A stretch of 64,000 nt of DNA from the NCBI GenBank assembly GCA_963773035.1, contig CAVYZX010000001.1, positions 322,399 through 386,398 of the forward strand. Direction: 5' to 3'. How positions within the stretch are numbered: the first letter of the stretch is position 1; every line of letters begins with the position of its first letter. This stretch comes from CAVRXZ01 sp963773035 (lineage in GTDB: Bacteria > Acidobacteriota > Vicinamibacteria > Vicinamibacterales > CAVVIG01). This document shows, in pieces, positions 1-10,616 of this stretch. The notes beneath the pieces were generated by a model that worked only from the letters and a program-made list of their open reading frames with translations, had not been told where the DNA came from and ran no database searches. Both the position numbers and the translations under genes were made by a program.

Positions 1-373
1 GGAGGTCGATCGCAGCGATTCCGAGGTTGAGGAGGCTCTTCTCCGTGTACTCACGGATGTGGTCGGGCGGGTACGTCTCCGCGATCGAAGCCTCGGGCTT
101 CGCCGGCCACTGCATGTTTTTCGGAGGGATCTTGGTTGCAACGGTCAGCCGGGCGCCGGGATGTTGGCGAAGCGTCCGGCCGAGCAGGCTTTCACTCCGG
201 CCGTTGCCGTACACCCACGCGGTGTCGAAGAACGTACAGCCGAGCGCGACGGCGTGGTCGAGAGCCCGGAGCGACTGATCATCGTCCGATCCCGTCCAGC
301 CACCCATGCCCCACATGCCGTAGCCGATTTCCGAAACGTTCCAACCGGTCCGACCGAATCGGCGATCGCGCAT
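1..373 (-). CDS. Aldo/keto reductase, N-terminal part (runs off the window)
   Basis: The minus strand from an ATG at 373 stays open to the window edge (124 codons). It reads as the start of an NADPH-dependent aldo/keto reductase: an opening RRFGRTGWNVSEIGYGMWG segment, then the FDTAWVYGNGRSE stretch that holds the family's catalytic Asp and Tyr, and a VATKIPPKN strand with the expected Lys. In this family these residues donate the proton for carbonyl reduction in a TIM barrel. The C-terminal half, including the cofactor loop, lies outside the window. It begins 23 bp after the rho stop on the same strand, so it may be co-transcribed. The substrate cannot be told. Confidence 0.85.
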   Translation of the reverse strand, partial: MRDRRFGRTGWNVSEIGYGMWGMGGWTGSDDDQSLRALDHAVALGCTFFDTAWVYGNGRSESLLGRTLRQHPGARLTVATKIPPKNMQWPAKPEASIAETYPPDHIREYTEKSLLNLGIAAIDL

Positions 374-396
374 TGGGGACCGGAATCGCAGACGTC

Positions 397-1755
<1,359 letters not shown>

Positions 1756-2403
1756 AGGTCATCCAGTCCTTCGCCCGTGACTGCCGAGACCGGCAGCACG
1801 GAATCATCAAAAACGGATTCAAGTTCTCTGAGCGCGCGGATCCGTTGGCCGCGCGCCAGCTTGTCAATCTTGGTGGCGACAATCGCGCAATTCGTTGCCA
1901 CCTCCTGCAGCCACTTCCAGGCTGCGACATCGTTCGTCAGCCCGGGATGCCTCGCATCGACCAGCAGGAGTGCCCTCTCCACCGCCGTACGGACGGGGAA
2001 GTTCTTCCCATCCGGCCGCTCCTGCCCGAAGATGGCGCGCGTCAATTCGTCGAACCCGCTCGTGCCTCCCCGCGCGTACCCGTACCCGGGCAAGTCGATG
2101 ACGTCCAACGGTGGCAACGAGCCGCGGACGACACGATAGATGTTCGCCAGGCGCGTCTTGCCAGGTGTCGCGCTCGTGCGAGCCACGCGGCATCGGACGA
2201 GCGCATTAATCAGGCTCGACTTGCCGACGTTCGACCGCCCGACGAGAGCGATGGCCGACGTCCCTTTCGGCGGGAAGTCGGTCTCACTCGCAGCGCTCTT
2301 GACGAATTCTGCAGTGATCTTCACAGAGGCCGGGCCTTGGTGCTGGGGGGCAGTGCGCTCCTATGCGAGGCGTCCTAGTCTCCAGTCTCCAGCCTCTAGT
2401 CCC

Positions 2404-4806
2404 TCAATGAGTAATGGTGTCGTCGACGATGGCACTGTCGACCGGCTCCGCCTGCGCATCAGCCGCCAGACGGCCTGTTACCGGTTCAGCCAACGCGATC
2501 TTCAGGACTTCATCCATCGTCTGGACCATGTAGACGTTCAGCGTGTCCAGCACGTTTTTCGGTATGTCAGCCAGGTCTTTCTCGTTGTCCTTCGGTAGGA
2601 CGATGTTCTTGACGCCAGCCCGATGAGCGGCCAGCACCTTCTCCTTGACGCCGCCGATCGGCAACACTTTTCCTCGAAGCGTGATCTCACCGGTCATCGC
2701 CACATCCTTGCGAACCGGCACTCGTGCGAGAGCCGAGACCAGCGCGGTGGCGAGTGTGATGCCGGCCGAAGGCCCATCCTTGGGGATGGCCCCTTCCGGG
2801 ACGTGGACGTGCACGTCGGTCTTGCGATTGAACTCTTTGGGAATCCCGAACTCCTCGGCCTTCGAGCGAACGTAGCTCATGGCCGCCTGGGCCGATTCCT
2901 GCATCACGTCGCCGAGCTTTCCTGTCAACGTGAGATGACCCTTACCCGGCATTAGCGAGGCCTCTGTCACCAGAATCTCCCCGCCCACTTCTGTCCAGGC
3001 CAGGCCCGTGGCGATGCCGATCTCGTTGGTTTCCTCCGCCATCGTGTTGCGGAAGCGGGGGACCCCCAGGTAGTGCGTCACCTTCTCGGCCGTGATCTCT
3101 TCGCTGAAACCCTTGCCTTCGACGACTACCTTGCGGGCCACCTTGCGACAGATCGAAGAGATTTCGCGCTCTAGGTTTCTGACGCCAGCTTCCCGGGTAT
3201 AACGCTGAATGATGGTCTGGATGGCCTCGTCCGTAACACTGACATTGTCCTTCGTCAGGCCGGTGCCCTCGATGGCTTTCGGGGCGAGGAACGCCTTCGC
3301 GATTTCGATCTTTTCAAGCTCGGTGTAGCCGGCCAGCTGGAGCACTTCCATCCGGTCCCGGAGTGCCTGGGGAATGGTGTGGAGTACATTGGCCGTGCAG
3401 ATGAACATGACGTTCGAGAGGTCGTACTCGACGTCGAGGTAATGATCCAGGAACGTGTGATTCTGTTCGGGGTCGAGAACCTCGAGGAGAGCCGCCGACG
3501 GGTCGCCGCGGAAATCCATCGACATCTTGTCGACTTCGTCCAGCAGGAACACCGGGTTCATCGACCCGGCCTTCTTCATCATCTGGATGATCTGGCCCGG
3601 GAAGGCGCCGATGTAGGTGCGCCGGTGGCCCCGGATCTCGGCTTCGTCCCTGACACCGCCGAGCGAGAGGCGAACGAACTTGCGGTTCATCGCCCGTGCG
3701 ATCGACTTTGCCAGTGAGGTTTTTCCAACGCCGGGAGGTCCGGAGAACGTCAAGATCGTTGCCTTGGGCTTCTTGACGAGCGCGCGAACGGCCAGGAACT
3801 CGAGGATCCGCTCCTTGATCTTCTCCAGGCCGTAATGATCTTCGTGGAGGATTTCCTCGGCGCGCTTGAGGTCGCGGCTCTCGCGCGTCTTCTTGTGCCA
3901 CGGTACCGCGATGAGCCAATCCAGATAGTTTCGTGAGACGGTTGCTTCCGCCGACATCGGCGGCATGGCCTCGAGGCGTTTCAGCTCCTGGATCGCCTTC
4001 TCCTCGACGTCCTTGGGCATCTTCGCCTGTTCGATTTTCTTTTTCAGCTCGTCGACCTCGTTGCCTTTTTCGTCCTTGCGACCCAGTTCCTTCTGAATCG
4101 CCTTCATCTTCTCGTTGAGGTAGTACTCCTTCTGCGCCTTCTCCATCTGCTTCTTCACGCGAGATTGGATGCGGCGATCGACCTGGAGTTTGTCGACCTC
4201 GATTTCCAGAATACCGGCGATTCGATTCAGCCGCTCGATTGGCGTGATGATTTCCAGCAGGTTCTGCTTTTCGTCGACGCCCACCAGGAGGTGCGCGGCG
4301 ATGGTGTCCGCCAGCTTGCCGGGATCATCCACGCGGACGGCCGCGATCATCGCGTCGTAATGCAGGTTGTTCGAGAGCTTCACGTACTGCTCGAAGAGCG
4401 AGACCACGCGGCTCATCGTGCTCTCGGCATCACCGCTCGCCTCGCGCTGTTTCGGCAGAACTTTCACGACCACGCGGTAGAAGCCTTTGTCTTCCTTCCA
4501 CTCGACAGCCCGCGCGCGGTCGACGCCCTCGACGAGCACTTTGATGTTGCCGTCGGGCAGCTTCAGGCTCTGGACGATGTTGGCGACGCAGCCCATCGTG
4601 TAGATATCTTCCGGCCGCGGGTCGTCTACCGATGCGTCGTGTTGGGCGGCGAGGAAGATGCGCTTGTCCTTCATCAGCGCATGTTCCAGGGCGCGTGTGG
4701 ACGAAGGCCGTCCGATGACGAACGGCATCATCATGTGCGGAAAAACCACCACGTCCCGCAGAGGGACGATGGGCAGGGTTTCGTAGACTTCCAAAGGGGT
4801 TTCCAT
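2404..4806 (-). CDS. lon: ATP-dependent protease Lon
   Basis: Cytoplasmic AAA+ serine protease for damaged and short-lived regulatory proteins. The 800-aa length is normal. Seen in order: the N-terminal substrate domain (LPIVPLRDVVVFPHMMMPF, about 11-200), a coiled linker (210-290), the AAA+ module with Walker A GPPGVGKT (356-363) and Walker B FLLDEVDKM, then the protease domain with Ser680 in KDGPSAGIT and Lys723 in GGVKEK forming the Ser-Lys dyad. It lies about 60 bp downstream of clpX on the same strand, so the two ATP-dependent proteases probably share transcription. Confidence 0.98.
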   Translation of the reverse strand: METPLEVYETLPIVPLRDVVVFPHMMMPFVIGRPSSTRALEHALMKDKRIFLAAQHDASVDDPRPEDIYTMGCVANIVQSLKLPDGNIKVLVEGVDRARAVEWKEDKGFYRVVVKVLPKQREASGDAESTMSRVVSLFEQYVKLSNNLHYDAMIAAVRVDDPGKLADTIAAHLLVGVDEKQNLLEIITPIERLNRIAGILEIEVDKLQVDRRIQSRVKKQMEKAQKEYYLNEKMKAIQKELGRKDEKGNEVDELKKKIEQAKMPKDVEEKAIQELKRLEAMPPMSAEATVSRNYLDWLIAVPWHKKTRESRDLKRAEEILHEDHYGLEKIKERILEFLAVRALVKKPKATILTFSGPPGVGKTSLAKSIARAMNRKFVRLSLGGVRDEAEIRGHRRTYIGAFPGQIIQMMKKAGSMNPVFLLDEVDKMSMDFRGDPSAALLEVLDPEQNHTFLDHYLDVEYDLSNVMFICTANVLHTIPQALRDRMEVLQLAGYTELEKIEIAKAFLAPKAIEGTGLTKDNVSVTDEAIQTIIQRYTREAGVRNLEREISSICRKVARKVVVEGKGFSEEITAEKVTHYLGVPRFRNTMAEETNEIGIATGLAWTEVGGEILVTEASLMPGKGHLTLTGKLGDVMQESAQAAMSYVRSKAEEFGIPKEFNRKTDVHVHVPEGAIPKDGPSAGITLATALVSALARVPVRKDVAMTGEITLRGKVLPIGGVKEKVLAAHRAGVKNIVLPKDNEKDLADIPKNVLDTLNVYMVQTMDEVLKIALAEPVTGRLAADAQAEPVDSAIVDDTITH

Positions 4807-4864
4807 AAAGTGCAGCTGTCAGCCTTCGACTTCCAGCTTTCCGCCGGGAGCCGGCAGGCGGGAG

Positions 4865-6112
4865 CTATCCTGCCTTTTCGATCAGTGTGATCGGCTTGTC
4901 CTTCGCCATGACGACCTCTCGCGTGATCGTCACTTCGCGGACTTTCTTCTGGTTTGGTACCTGATACATCAAGTCGAGCATCAGGTCCTCGATGATCATC
5001 CGGAGACCGCGGGCGCCGATCTTGCGTTCGAGCGCCGATTCCGCGATTGCTTCCAGCGCGTCGTCTGTAAAGCGGAGCTTGACGTTCTCGTACTCGAACA
5101 GCTTCATGTACTGCCGCGTGATCGCGTTGCGTGGCTGCGTCAGGATCTGCACGAGCGCCGGCTTATCCAACTCGTGCAGCGTACCGATGACGGGCAGGCG
5201 GCCAACGAATTCGGGAATCAGCCCATACTTGATGAGGTCCTGCGGTTCCAATTGTTCGAGAGTCGCGCCGATATCGCGCGATCGAATCGACTTCACGTCG
5301 GCCTTGAAGCCGAGTGTCTTCTTGCCGGCCCGCCGTTCGATCTGCTTGTCGAGCCCGACGAAGGCTCCACCGCAGATGAACAGGATATTGGTGGTATCGA
5401 CCTGGAAGAATTCCTGATGGGGATGCTTGCGTCCACCCTGCGGCGGAACGTTGGCAACCGTCCCCTCGAGTATCTTGAGCAGGGCCTGCTGCACGCCCTC
5501 GCCGGAGACGTCGCGGGTGATAGACGGGTTCTCGTCCTTCCGGCAGATCTTGTCGACTTCGTCGATGTAGATGATGCCTTGCTGGCATTTCTCGATGTCG
5601 CCGCCAGCGGCCTGCAGGAGCTTCAGGATGATGTTCTCGACGTCTTCACCGACGTAGCCGGCTTCGGTGAGCGTCGTCGCATCGACGATTGTGAACGGCA
5701 CCGACAGCAGCTTGGCGAGCGTCTGAGCGAGCAACGTCTTGCCCGTACCGGTCGGTCCAATCAACAGGATGTTCGACTTCGTGAGCTCGATGTCGTTGCG
5801 GCTGCGCGGCTGCTTCTGAATCTCGATTCGTTTGTAGTGGTTGTAGACGGCGACGGCGAGCTTCTTCTTGGTCCGCTCCTGACCGATGACGTACTCATCC
5901 AGGAACTTCTTGATCTCCTGGGGGGTCGGCAGCGAGGACCGGCTCCCCCGGTTTTCGAACCGGTTGTCGTCGGCGATGATGTCGTTGCAGACTTCGACGC
6001 ACTCGTCGCAGATGAAGACCGTCGGTCCAGCGATGAGTTTGCGGACGTCGTTTTGGTCCTTGTTGCAGAAGGAGCACCGCAGGACTTCGGTTTCGCCGCT
6101 CTTTTTCACCAT
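4865..6112 (-). CDS. clpX: ClpX, ATPase subunit of the ClpXP protease
   Basis: AAA+ unfoldase that feeds tagged proteins into ClpP. The 415-aa protein has the N-terminal C4 zinc domain (Cys13, Cys16, Cys35, Cys38; RCSFC...ICDEC), Walker A GPTGTGKT (119-126), Walker B IIYIDEVDKI, and the GYVGED pore-loop region that grips substrate. Length and motifs are standard. It sits about 80 bp after clpP on the same strand, as expected for a clpP-clpX operon. Confidence 0.98.
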   Translation of the reverse strand: MVKKSGETEVLRCSFCNKDQNDVRKLIAGPTVFICDECVEVCNDIIADDNRFENRGSRSSLPTPQEIKKFLDEYVIGQERTKKKLAVAVYNHYKRIEIQKQPRSRNDIELTKSNILLIGPTGTGKTLLAQTLAKLLSVPFTIVDATTLTEAGYVGEDVENIILKLLQAAGGDIEKCQQGIIYIDEVDKICRKDENPSITRDVSGEGVQQALLKILEGTVANVPPQGGRKHPHQEFFQVDTTNILFICGGAFVGLDKQIERRAGKKTLGFKADVKSIRSRDIGATLEQLEPQDLIKYGLIPEFVGRLPVIGTLHELDKPALVQILTQPRNAITRQYMKLFEYENVKLRFTDDALEAIAESALERKIGARGLRMIIEDLMLDLMYQVPNQKKVREVTITREVVMAKDKPITLIEKAG

Positions 6113-6191
6113 AGGTCAGGAGCGCTCCAGCGCTGCCCGTTCTCTCGTCATGACACTAGCACAGGGACCAGGGGGCACACCCCCCTGACGA

Positions 6192-6803
6192 CTAGGCCCG
6201 CTTCCGTATTACATCATCAATAATACCGTATTCTTTGCCCTGATCGGCCGACATGATGTAGTCGCGCTCGGTGTCATCCTGGATGCGCTTAATCGGCTGT
6301 CCAGTATGGAATACGAGGATTTCGTTGATGCGCTCGCGCATGCGTAGGATTTCGCGTGCCGCTATATCAATATCGGTCGCTTGGCCCGCCAGACCAGACA
6401 TTAGCGGCTGGTGGATAACAATTCTGGAATTAGGGAGAGAAAACCTCTTCCCCTTGGAACCCGCCGCCAGGAGCACGGCGGCCATTGACGCCGCCTGGCC
6501 AATACAGGTCGTTTGGACGTCCGGCTTGATGAACTGCATCGTGTCGTAGATGGCCATGCCGGCGGTAATCGACCCCCCAGGGCTGTTTATGTACAGCTGG
6601 ATGTCCTTGTCGGGGTCCTCCGCCTCGAGAAACAGCATTTGGGCGATGGCGAGGTTCGCCACCGTGTCGTCGATTGGTGTGCCGATGAAGACGATGTTGT
6701 CCTTGAGAAGACGCGAAAAGATGTCGTACGCGCGTTCGCCCCGGTTCGTTTGCTCGACCACCATCGGTACGAGTTGCAGAGACTCTCGAAACTGATCACC
6801 CAT
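6192..6803 (-). CDS. clpP: ClpP, proteolytic subunit of the ClpXP protease
   Basis: Tetradecameric serine peptidase. The 203-aa protein carries the triad as Ser106 (GQAASMAA), His131 (VIHQPL) and Asp181 (last Asp of DDTERD), with the LYINSPGG oxyanion segment at 70-77. The N-terminal stretch is short, as in ClpP forms with a brief propeptide. It is followed by clpX and preceded by tig, the usual chaperone-protease order. The start ATG at 6803 fits the family N-terminus (VPMVVEQTNRGERAYDIFSRLL). Confidence 0.98.
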   Translation of the reverse strand: MGDQFRESLQLVPMVVEQTNRGERAYDIFSRLLKDNIVFIGTPIDDTVANLAIAQMLFLEAEDPDKDIQLYINSPGGSITAGMAIYDTMQFIKPDVQTTCIGQAASMAAVLLAAGSKGKRFSLPNSRIVIHQPLMSGLAGQATDIDIAAREILRMRERINEILVFHTGQPIKRIQDDTERDYIMSADQGKEYGIIDDVIRKRA

Positions 6804-6850
6804 ATCACTAGTCGCTGTTTGGTTCGGGGAAAATGGCGAGCGGGGAGTTC

Positions 6851-8137
6851 TTACGCTTGTTCCGGACCTCCCGCGATTGTAGCATGCGCCATCAGGAAGT
6901 CAATCGCCTTTTCACGCCGAAGGCCGGCTCGAACCCGCGATAGTCCCCGCTCTTTCTCGAGTTCCGCTCGCACAGCCGCTTGCGTCCGCCCTGTTCGCTC
7001 GGCGTAGCGTGACACTTCGCGTTCCACTTCATCGTCGGTCGGGTCGAGGTGCTCGCGACGCGCCACTTCATCGATCACGACGGCCGCCGCTACCGCTTCG
7101 CGCGCCGCGTCCCGCTGACTCTCTCGAAGCTGGTGCCAGTCGATGTTGGCCTCGCGCGGGTTCACGTTCTGATCGAGGAGGCGGCGGGCAAAGTCCTCCA
7201 GACGCCGGTCGAGTTCGCGGTCGACGAGGGATGGCGGTACGTCGAACGGCACACGCGCCGCCAGTTGTTTCATCAGCGCCGACCGGACCTCGCGTTCCGC
7301 CGCGTGTCGCGCCTCGTGCTCGAGATCCTCGCGGATTCGCGCGCGCAGCGCGTCGAGTGTTTCGAATGCGCCGAGATCCTTCGCAAACTCATCGTCGAGC
7401 TCCGGAAGGTGGCGGCGTTTGATGCTCTTGACCGTGACCGTGTAAGACACCTCGGTGTTGGCGAGCTCGGTGACCGCATAGTCGGCGGGGTATTGAATCG
7501 AAAATGTCTTCGTGGCGCTGGCTTCGAGACCAAGCAGCTGTGCATCGAAGCCGGGTGGGTTCGCGGTCGCACCGAGCTCGATGTTGATGTCGTTATGGGT
7601 ATCGGTTTGCCCGCCCGCGTCCTTGCGCTCCAGATCCACGGTGACGGTATCGCCCTCAACGACGCCGCGGCCTTCGACGGGCTCGGACCGCGCCGCGCGT
7701 TCACGCAGCCTCTGGAGTGCCTGTTCGGTGGCCGCCTCATTCACCGCGACCGACGACCGTCTCAGGTTGAGCGTGGCGTAGTCGCCAGGCTCGAATGGTG
7801 GAAGCGTGTCGAAGGAAGCGGTGAAGGTCAGCGGCTGACCTTCCTCAACGGTGATATCGCGAATTTCCGGAGTGTCTACCGCCTCGACGCCCTTTTCGCG
7901 CAGAGCCTCGTCGACGGCCGGAGGAATCAAGTCGTCGACCACCTGATGAAGGATTTGCTCCTTGAACCGTTGCTTGATGACGCGGGTCGGGGCCTTACCC
8001 GGCCGGAAGCCGGGAATTCTCGCCCGGCGCGAATAGTCTCGCGCGTGACGCTCGATTTGGGCGTCGACCACGTCGCTCGGGATTTCGACACGGACGTTCT
8101 TGCGCGTGTCGTTGACGTCGACGAACTCTGCTTTCAT
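6851..8137 (-). CDS. tig: Trigger factor, ribosome-associated chaperone
   Basis: Folds nascent chains at the ribosome exit tunnel and has prolyl isomerase activity. In the 428-aa protein the N-terminal ribosome-binding domain ends near residue 110 and contains the family loop RIPGFRPGKAP (about 40-50). A diverged FKBP-like PPIase domain follows (about 150-240), then a long helical C-terminal cradle. It is the first gene of the tig-clpP-clpX-lon block, 47 bp upstream of clpP. No clear Shine-Dalgarno is seen before the ATG at 8137. Confidence 0.95.
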   Translation of the reverse strand: MKAEFVDVNDTRKNVRVEIPSDVVDAQIERHARDYSRRARIPGFRPGKAPTRVIKQRFKEQILHQVVDDLIPPAVDEALREKGVEAVDTPEIRDITVEEGQPLTFTASFDTLPPFEPGDYATLNLRRSSVAVNEAATEQALQRLRERAARSEPVEGRGVVEGDTVTVDLERKDAGGQTDTHNDINIELGATANPPGFDAQLLGLEASATKTFSIQYPADYAVTELANTEVSYTVTVKSIKRRHLPELDDEFAKDLGAFETLDALRARIREDLEHEARHAAEREVRSALMKQLAARVPFDVPPSLVDRELDRRLEDFARRLLDQNVNPREANIDWHQLRESQRDAAREAVAAAVVIDEVARREHLDPTDDEVEREVSRYAERTGRTQAAVRAELEKERGLSRVRAGLRREKAIDFLMAHATIAGGPEQA

Positions 8138-8154
8138 GAGAGGGATGTCTGTCG

Positions 8155-8198
8155 GCCTTCGCGTGGCTGGCCGAGCCGAAGCTCGCGCAAGCGAAGGC
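8155..8198. repeat. GC-rich hairpin between tRNA-Leu and tig
   Basis: GCCTTCGC at 8155-8162 pairs with GCGAAGGC at 8191-8198, with further G/C complementarity between. It abuts the CCA end of the tRNA gene and lies in the leader of tig. It could end tRNA transcription, aid 3' processing, or be one copy of a dispersed extragenic palindrome. Only the inverted repeat itself is seen. Confidence 0.5.
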
Positions 8199-8285
8199 TG
8201 GTGCGAAAGGGGGGAGTTGAACCCCCAAAGCCTTTCGGCTACCGGATCCTAAGTCCGGCGCGTCTGCCAGTTCCGCCACTTTCGC
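8199..8285 (-). tRNA. tRNA-Leu, anticodon UAG
   Basis: Read on the minus strand, the acceptor stem GCGAAAG (8285-8279) pairs with CTTTCGC (8209-8203). The anticodon stem-loop is CCGGA-CTTAGGA-TCCGG, giving anticodon TAG for CUA codons. A long variable arm (TAGCCGAAAGGCT) marks it as class II, as expected for leucine, and the T-arm contains GGTTCAACTCC. Discriminator A and a genomically encoded CCA are present. Length is 87 nt including CCA. Confidence 0.95.
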
Positions 8286-8364
8286 GCAACAGGTTCTGAC
8301 CGCCGATTCAGCCTAACATGCCACCTCAGGCTTGACAAACGGCGCGCTCACACTCTCGTCGCGG

Positions 8365-8851
8365 CTATCGCGGCCGGCAGACGAACCAGACCTGACTGCT
8401 GAACCATCCGCGCGACAGTCCCATCGGTGTAAAGAGCATCCGCTCGATCCAGAATACTTCTACGACACGCCTGCGGAACCGTCGCCAGTTGAAGCCGTAG
8501 TGTGAGTGGTAGGGCGACCGCGGATCGCTGTAGACCGGCCGATGAAGAACCGTCCGTTCGGTCGCAAACAGCATCCGGACCGTATCGCGCCAGGTGTACG
8601 TCTCGTAGCGTGCGTACTCGATCAGCCCTCGCCACACGGCAAGCTTCCGTACTAAATACTTGAGCATGAAGACAGGGCCTGTGGCTCAGAAACGTTCCAT
8701 CCCCACGACCGTAGTCGAGCAACTTCTCCGTGGGCCGGCTTTCCGCAAGCCTGACCCCTTGCTGAAATCGGGCGGCATGGCTCCAGCGAATGATCGACGA
8801 TCGCGAACCGAGCTGTTTCCGCGCGTAGTGGCCCTCTTCGACGGACCTCAT
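8365..8851 (-). pseudogene. SAM-dependent methyltransferase remnant with internal deletion and frameshift
   Basis: ATG at 8851 overlaps the stop of the upstream gene (ATGA), a typical translationally coupled start. The first frame gives a methyltransferase N-terminus with SAM motif I as EKLLDYGRGDGTFL. After about 8690 that frame becomes nonsense, while another frame (from about 8667) gives a coherent C-terminus ending WFSSQVWFVCRPR. Motif I and this tail are nearly adjacent, so some 80-90 residues carrying motifs II-IV appear lost. Motif I also has Arg where Cys/Gly is usual. I read it as a dead gene of the polysaccharide neighbourhood; a local assembly collapse would look the same. Confidence 0.7.
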
Positions 8852-9708
8852 GATCGTCCCAGACCCGTCGCCCTGATCCGTTGTCCATAACTGCGGCGAA
8901 ACCGCCAGTGCGCTCGCAGGCAACGACCGGTGTGCCTGATTCGTGTCCACGCAGACGGCTGCAACACGAACATGGCTCGCTGGAGCTCGAGCTCCTCTTC
9001 TTCAGTTGCGCCAAGCCGGCGCGCCTTCGTGAGCGCCTCCCAGTAGGCGACCCAGATAGAGAAGTACAACGCGTCCAGAGTAGCCAGATACCAGTTGTAT
9101 TCAGCAAAGGCTCCGCGGGCACCAGTCTTGTGAACCTGGTGTTTGATGTCACCGCGCCGGTTGACGATCAAGCCGTTGCCGTGACACATCATGATGGCGG
9201 CACACACGTTGTCGTAGCACTGTTCGCCGAGGATATACGGGCGAAACCGCCGCCGCTGCTTGCGCCACCAGGAGACGTCGAACACGAACATGTCCAATCC
9301 CGCCGTCATGATCGACAAGTCGCCGTGTTCGTTGAAATCCATCCGCGAAAACGCGTAGGTTTGTTTACCGCCTCCGAGGATTGTTTCGATCGCCGATTGA
9401 GTGACGGTAATGTCGGCGTTGAAGAATCCGAAGTACTGACGCTGTCGCGCCTCGGCGATGGTGGCAAGGGCGTCGAGCACTTCCGTAAGGATGGGCTGCC
9501 GTCGCCCGGCCAGGCCGCTCACGCCGACTGAGTCCCGTTTGAGCACCGCGACGGTTTCGAGACCATCAGGTGCATGGGCGTCCTCCACCCATTGCACGTT
9601 GATCGGTTCGACGCCCGAGAGCCCTGTAATCGCGTCGAGAGACTGCCGCTGCCGTCGAACGGCTTCCGGTGAGCCCAGGTAGTACTGGGTGCCCAGCACG
9701 ATCGTCAT
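8848..9708 (-). CDS. Glycosyltransferase-like protein of unknown specificity
   Basis: The 286-aa soluble protein is not assigned to a family with certainty. It starts with a beta-strand (MTIVLGTQYYLGSPE), and residues near 95-105 read YFGFFNADITVT, where NAD before a hydrophobic strand resembles the DxD-like metal/nucleotide-sugar site of GT-A enzymes. The middle holds GLDMFVFDVSWW and GEQCYDNVCAAIM, reminiscent of the acceptor side of such enzymes. The start overlaps the stop of the adenine methylase gene by 4 bp, and its own stop overlaps the next start, so the three were one operon. Involvement in surface glycan synthesis is inference. Confidence 0.55.
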   Translation of the reverse strand: MTIVLGTQYYLGSPEAVRRQRQSLDAITGLSGVEPINVQWVEDAHAPDGLETVAVLKRDSVGVSGLAGRRQPILTEVLDALATIAEARQRQYFGFFNADITVTQSAIETILGGGKQTYAFSRMDFNEHGDLSIMTAGLDMFVFDVSWWRKQRRRFRPYILGEQCYDNVCAAIMMCHGNGLIVNRRGDIKHQVHKTGARGAFAEYNWYLATLDALYFSIWVAYWEALTKARRLGATEEEELELQRAMFVLQPSAWTRIRHTGRCLRAHWRFRRSYGQRIRATGLGRS

Positions 9709-10616
9709 TGAATATTCGTAATCAGATATTCCTCGACCGGGCCACGGCGCGCCCCGTTGCTGTTGATGGAGCGCCGCGCCGGCACCCGGCGTGCCCTCAG
9801 TCCTGCGGCGTGCGTCGAACTATTCCCGTCGTAGAGATCCGTGATCTCCGCGGCCGTCGAATTGCTCAGCAGCACATGACACCCGCGCAGGGCTAGCGTG
9901 ACGACCATCGCTTGCAGACGACGCTGGTCGGAGGCGTCGAAACGCGCGGGTGTGTAGGCGGTGAAGTTTGCCGTTCGGCTGGTCGGTGCATAAGGCGGGT
10001 CGATGTAAAGAAAGTCACCAGCCTTGGCGACGGCAGCCGCCCGCTCAAAGGATCCGTGTTCGAGGCTGACCCGTGGCTTCGAAAGAGCTTCGGAAACGCG
10101 GAGGATGTGCGCTCGACTCGGCGTGCTCGGCCGAGTATAGCGACCGACCGGCACGTTGAACGCGCCGCTCGCATTGAGTCGGAACAAGCCGTTGAAGCCG
10201 GTACGATTCAAATAGATGAACATCGCGGCGAGTTCCGGGTTGTATCTGATCCGTCCGCCGCTGGCCCGACGCCGATTGCGAAGCGGATTGAAACGCTCGT
10301 CGCGGACCTCGTAGTAATGGCGATGCCCCGCGTGCCGGTACCCGGTCGCCAGTTCGTCCAGCGCCTCTGTGACTTCCTCGGGACGATCGCGCACGACCGT
10401 GTAACACCCGATGAGATCCGCATTCGAGTCGATCAAGACCGCGTCGTGATTCTGCAGACGGCCCATGCTGTGCAAATCGAAGAACACCGCGCCGCTGCCA
10501 ACGAACGGTTCAATGTATCGGCCGAACTCTCGAGGGTAATAACGGCGAAGCTGCGGGAGCAGCTGGCGTTTGCCGCCGGCCCATTTCAGTAGAGGGCGAA
10601 AATCAGAGCGTCGCAT
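9705..10616 (-). CDS. dam: Dam-type (D12 class) DNA adenine N6-methyltransferase
   Basis: Transfers a methyl group from SAM to adenine N6 in duplex DNA. The 303-aa protein has the N-terminal LKWAGGKRQLL motif (10-20), the FVGSG SAM-binding motif (38-42), the FIYLNRTGFNGLFR segment (133-146) and catalytic DPPY (206-209), in the order of the MethyltransfD12 family. No restriction endonuclease is adjacent, so it is an orphan methylase; GATC as target is likely from family habit but unproven. Its ATG lies inside the end of the anti-sigma gene (14-bp overlap). Confidence 0.9.
   Translation of the reverse strand: MRRSDFRPLLKWAGGKRQLLPQLRRYYPREFGRYIEPFVGSGAVFFDLHSMGRLQNHDAVLIDSNADLIGCYTVVRDRPEEVTEALDELATGYRHAGHRHYYEVRDERFNPLRNRRRASGGRIRYNPELAAMFIYLNRTGFNGLFRLNASGAFNVPVGRYTRPSTPSRAHILRVSEALSKPRVSLEHGSFERAAAVAKAGDFLYIDPPYAPTSRTANFTAYTPARFDASDQRRLQAMVVTLALRGCHVLLSNSTAAEITDLYDGNSSTHAAGLRARRVPARRSINSNGARRGPVEEYLITNIQ

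Noticed and set aside
7049..8299. 416-codon plus-strand frame across tig and the tRNA
   Set aside because: Antisense to trigger factor and runs through the tRNA-Leu gene; no coding features.
9705..10616. Restriction-modification system
   Set aside because: Only the methylase is present; neighbours are an anti-sigma factor and a glycosyltransferase-like protein, with no endonuclease or specificity gene.
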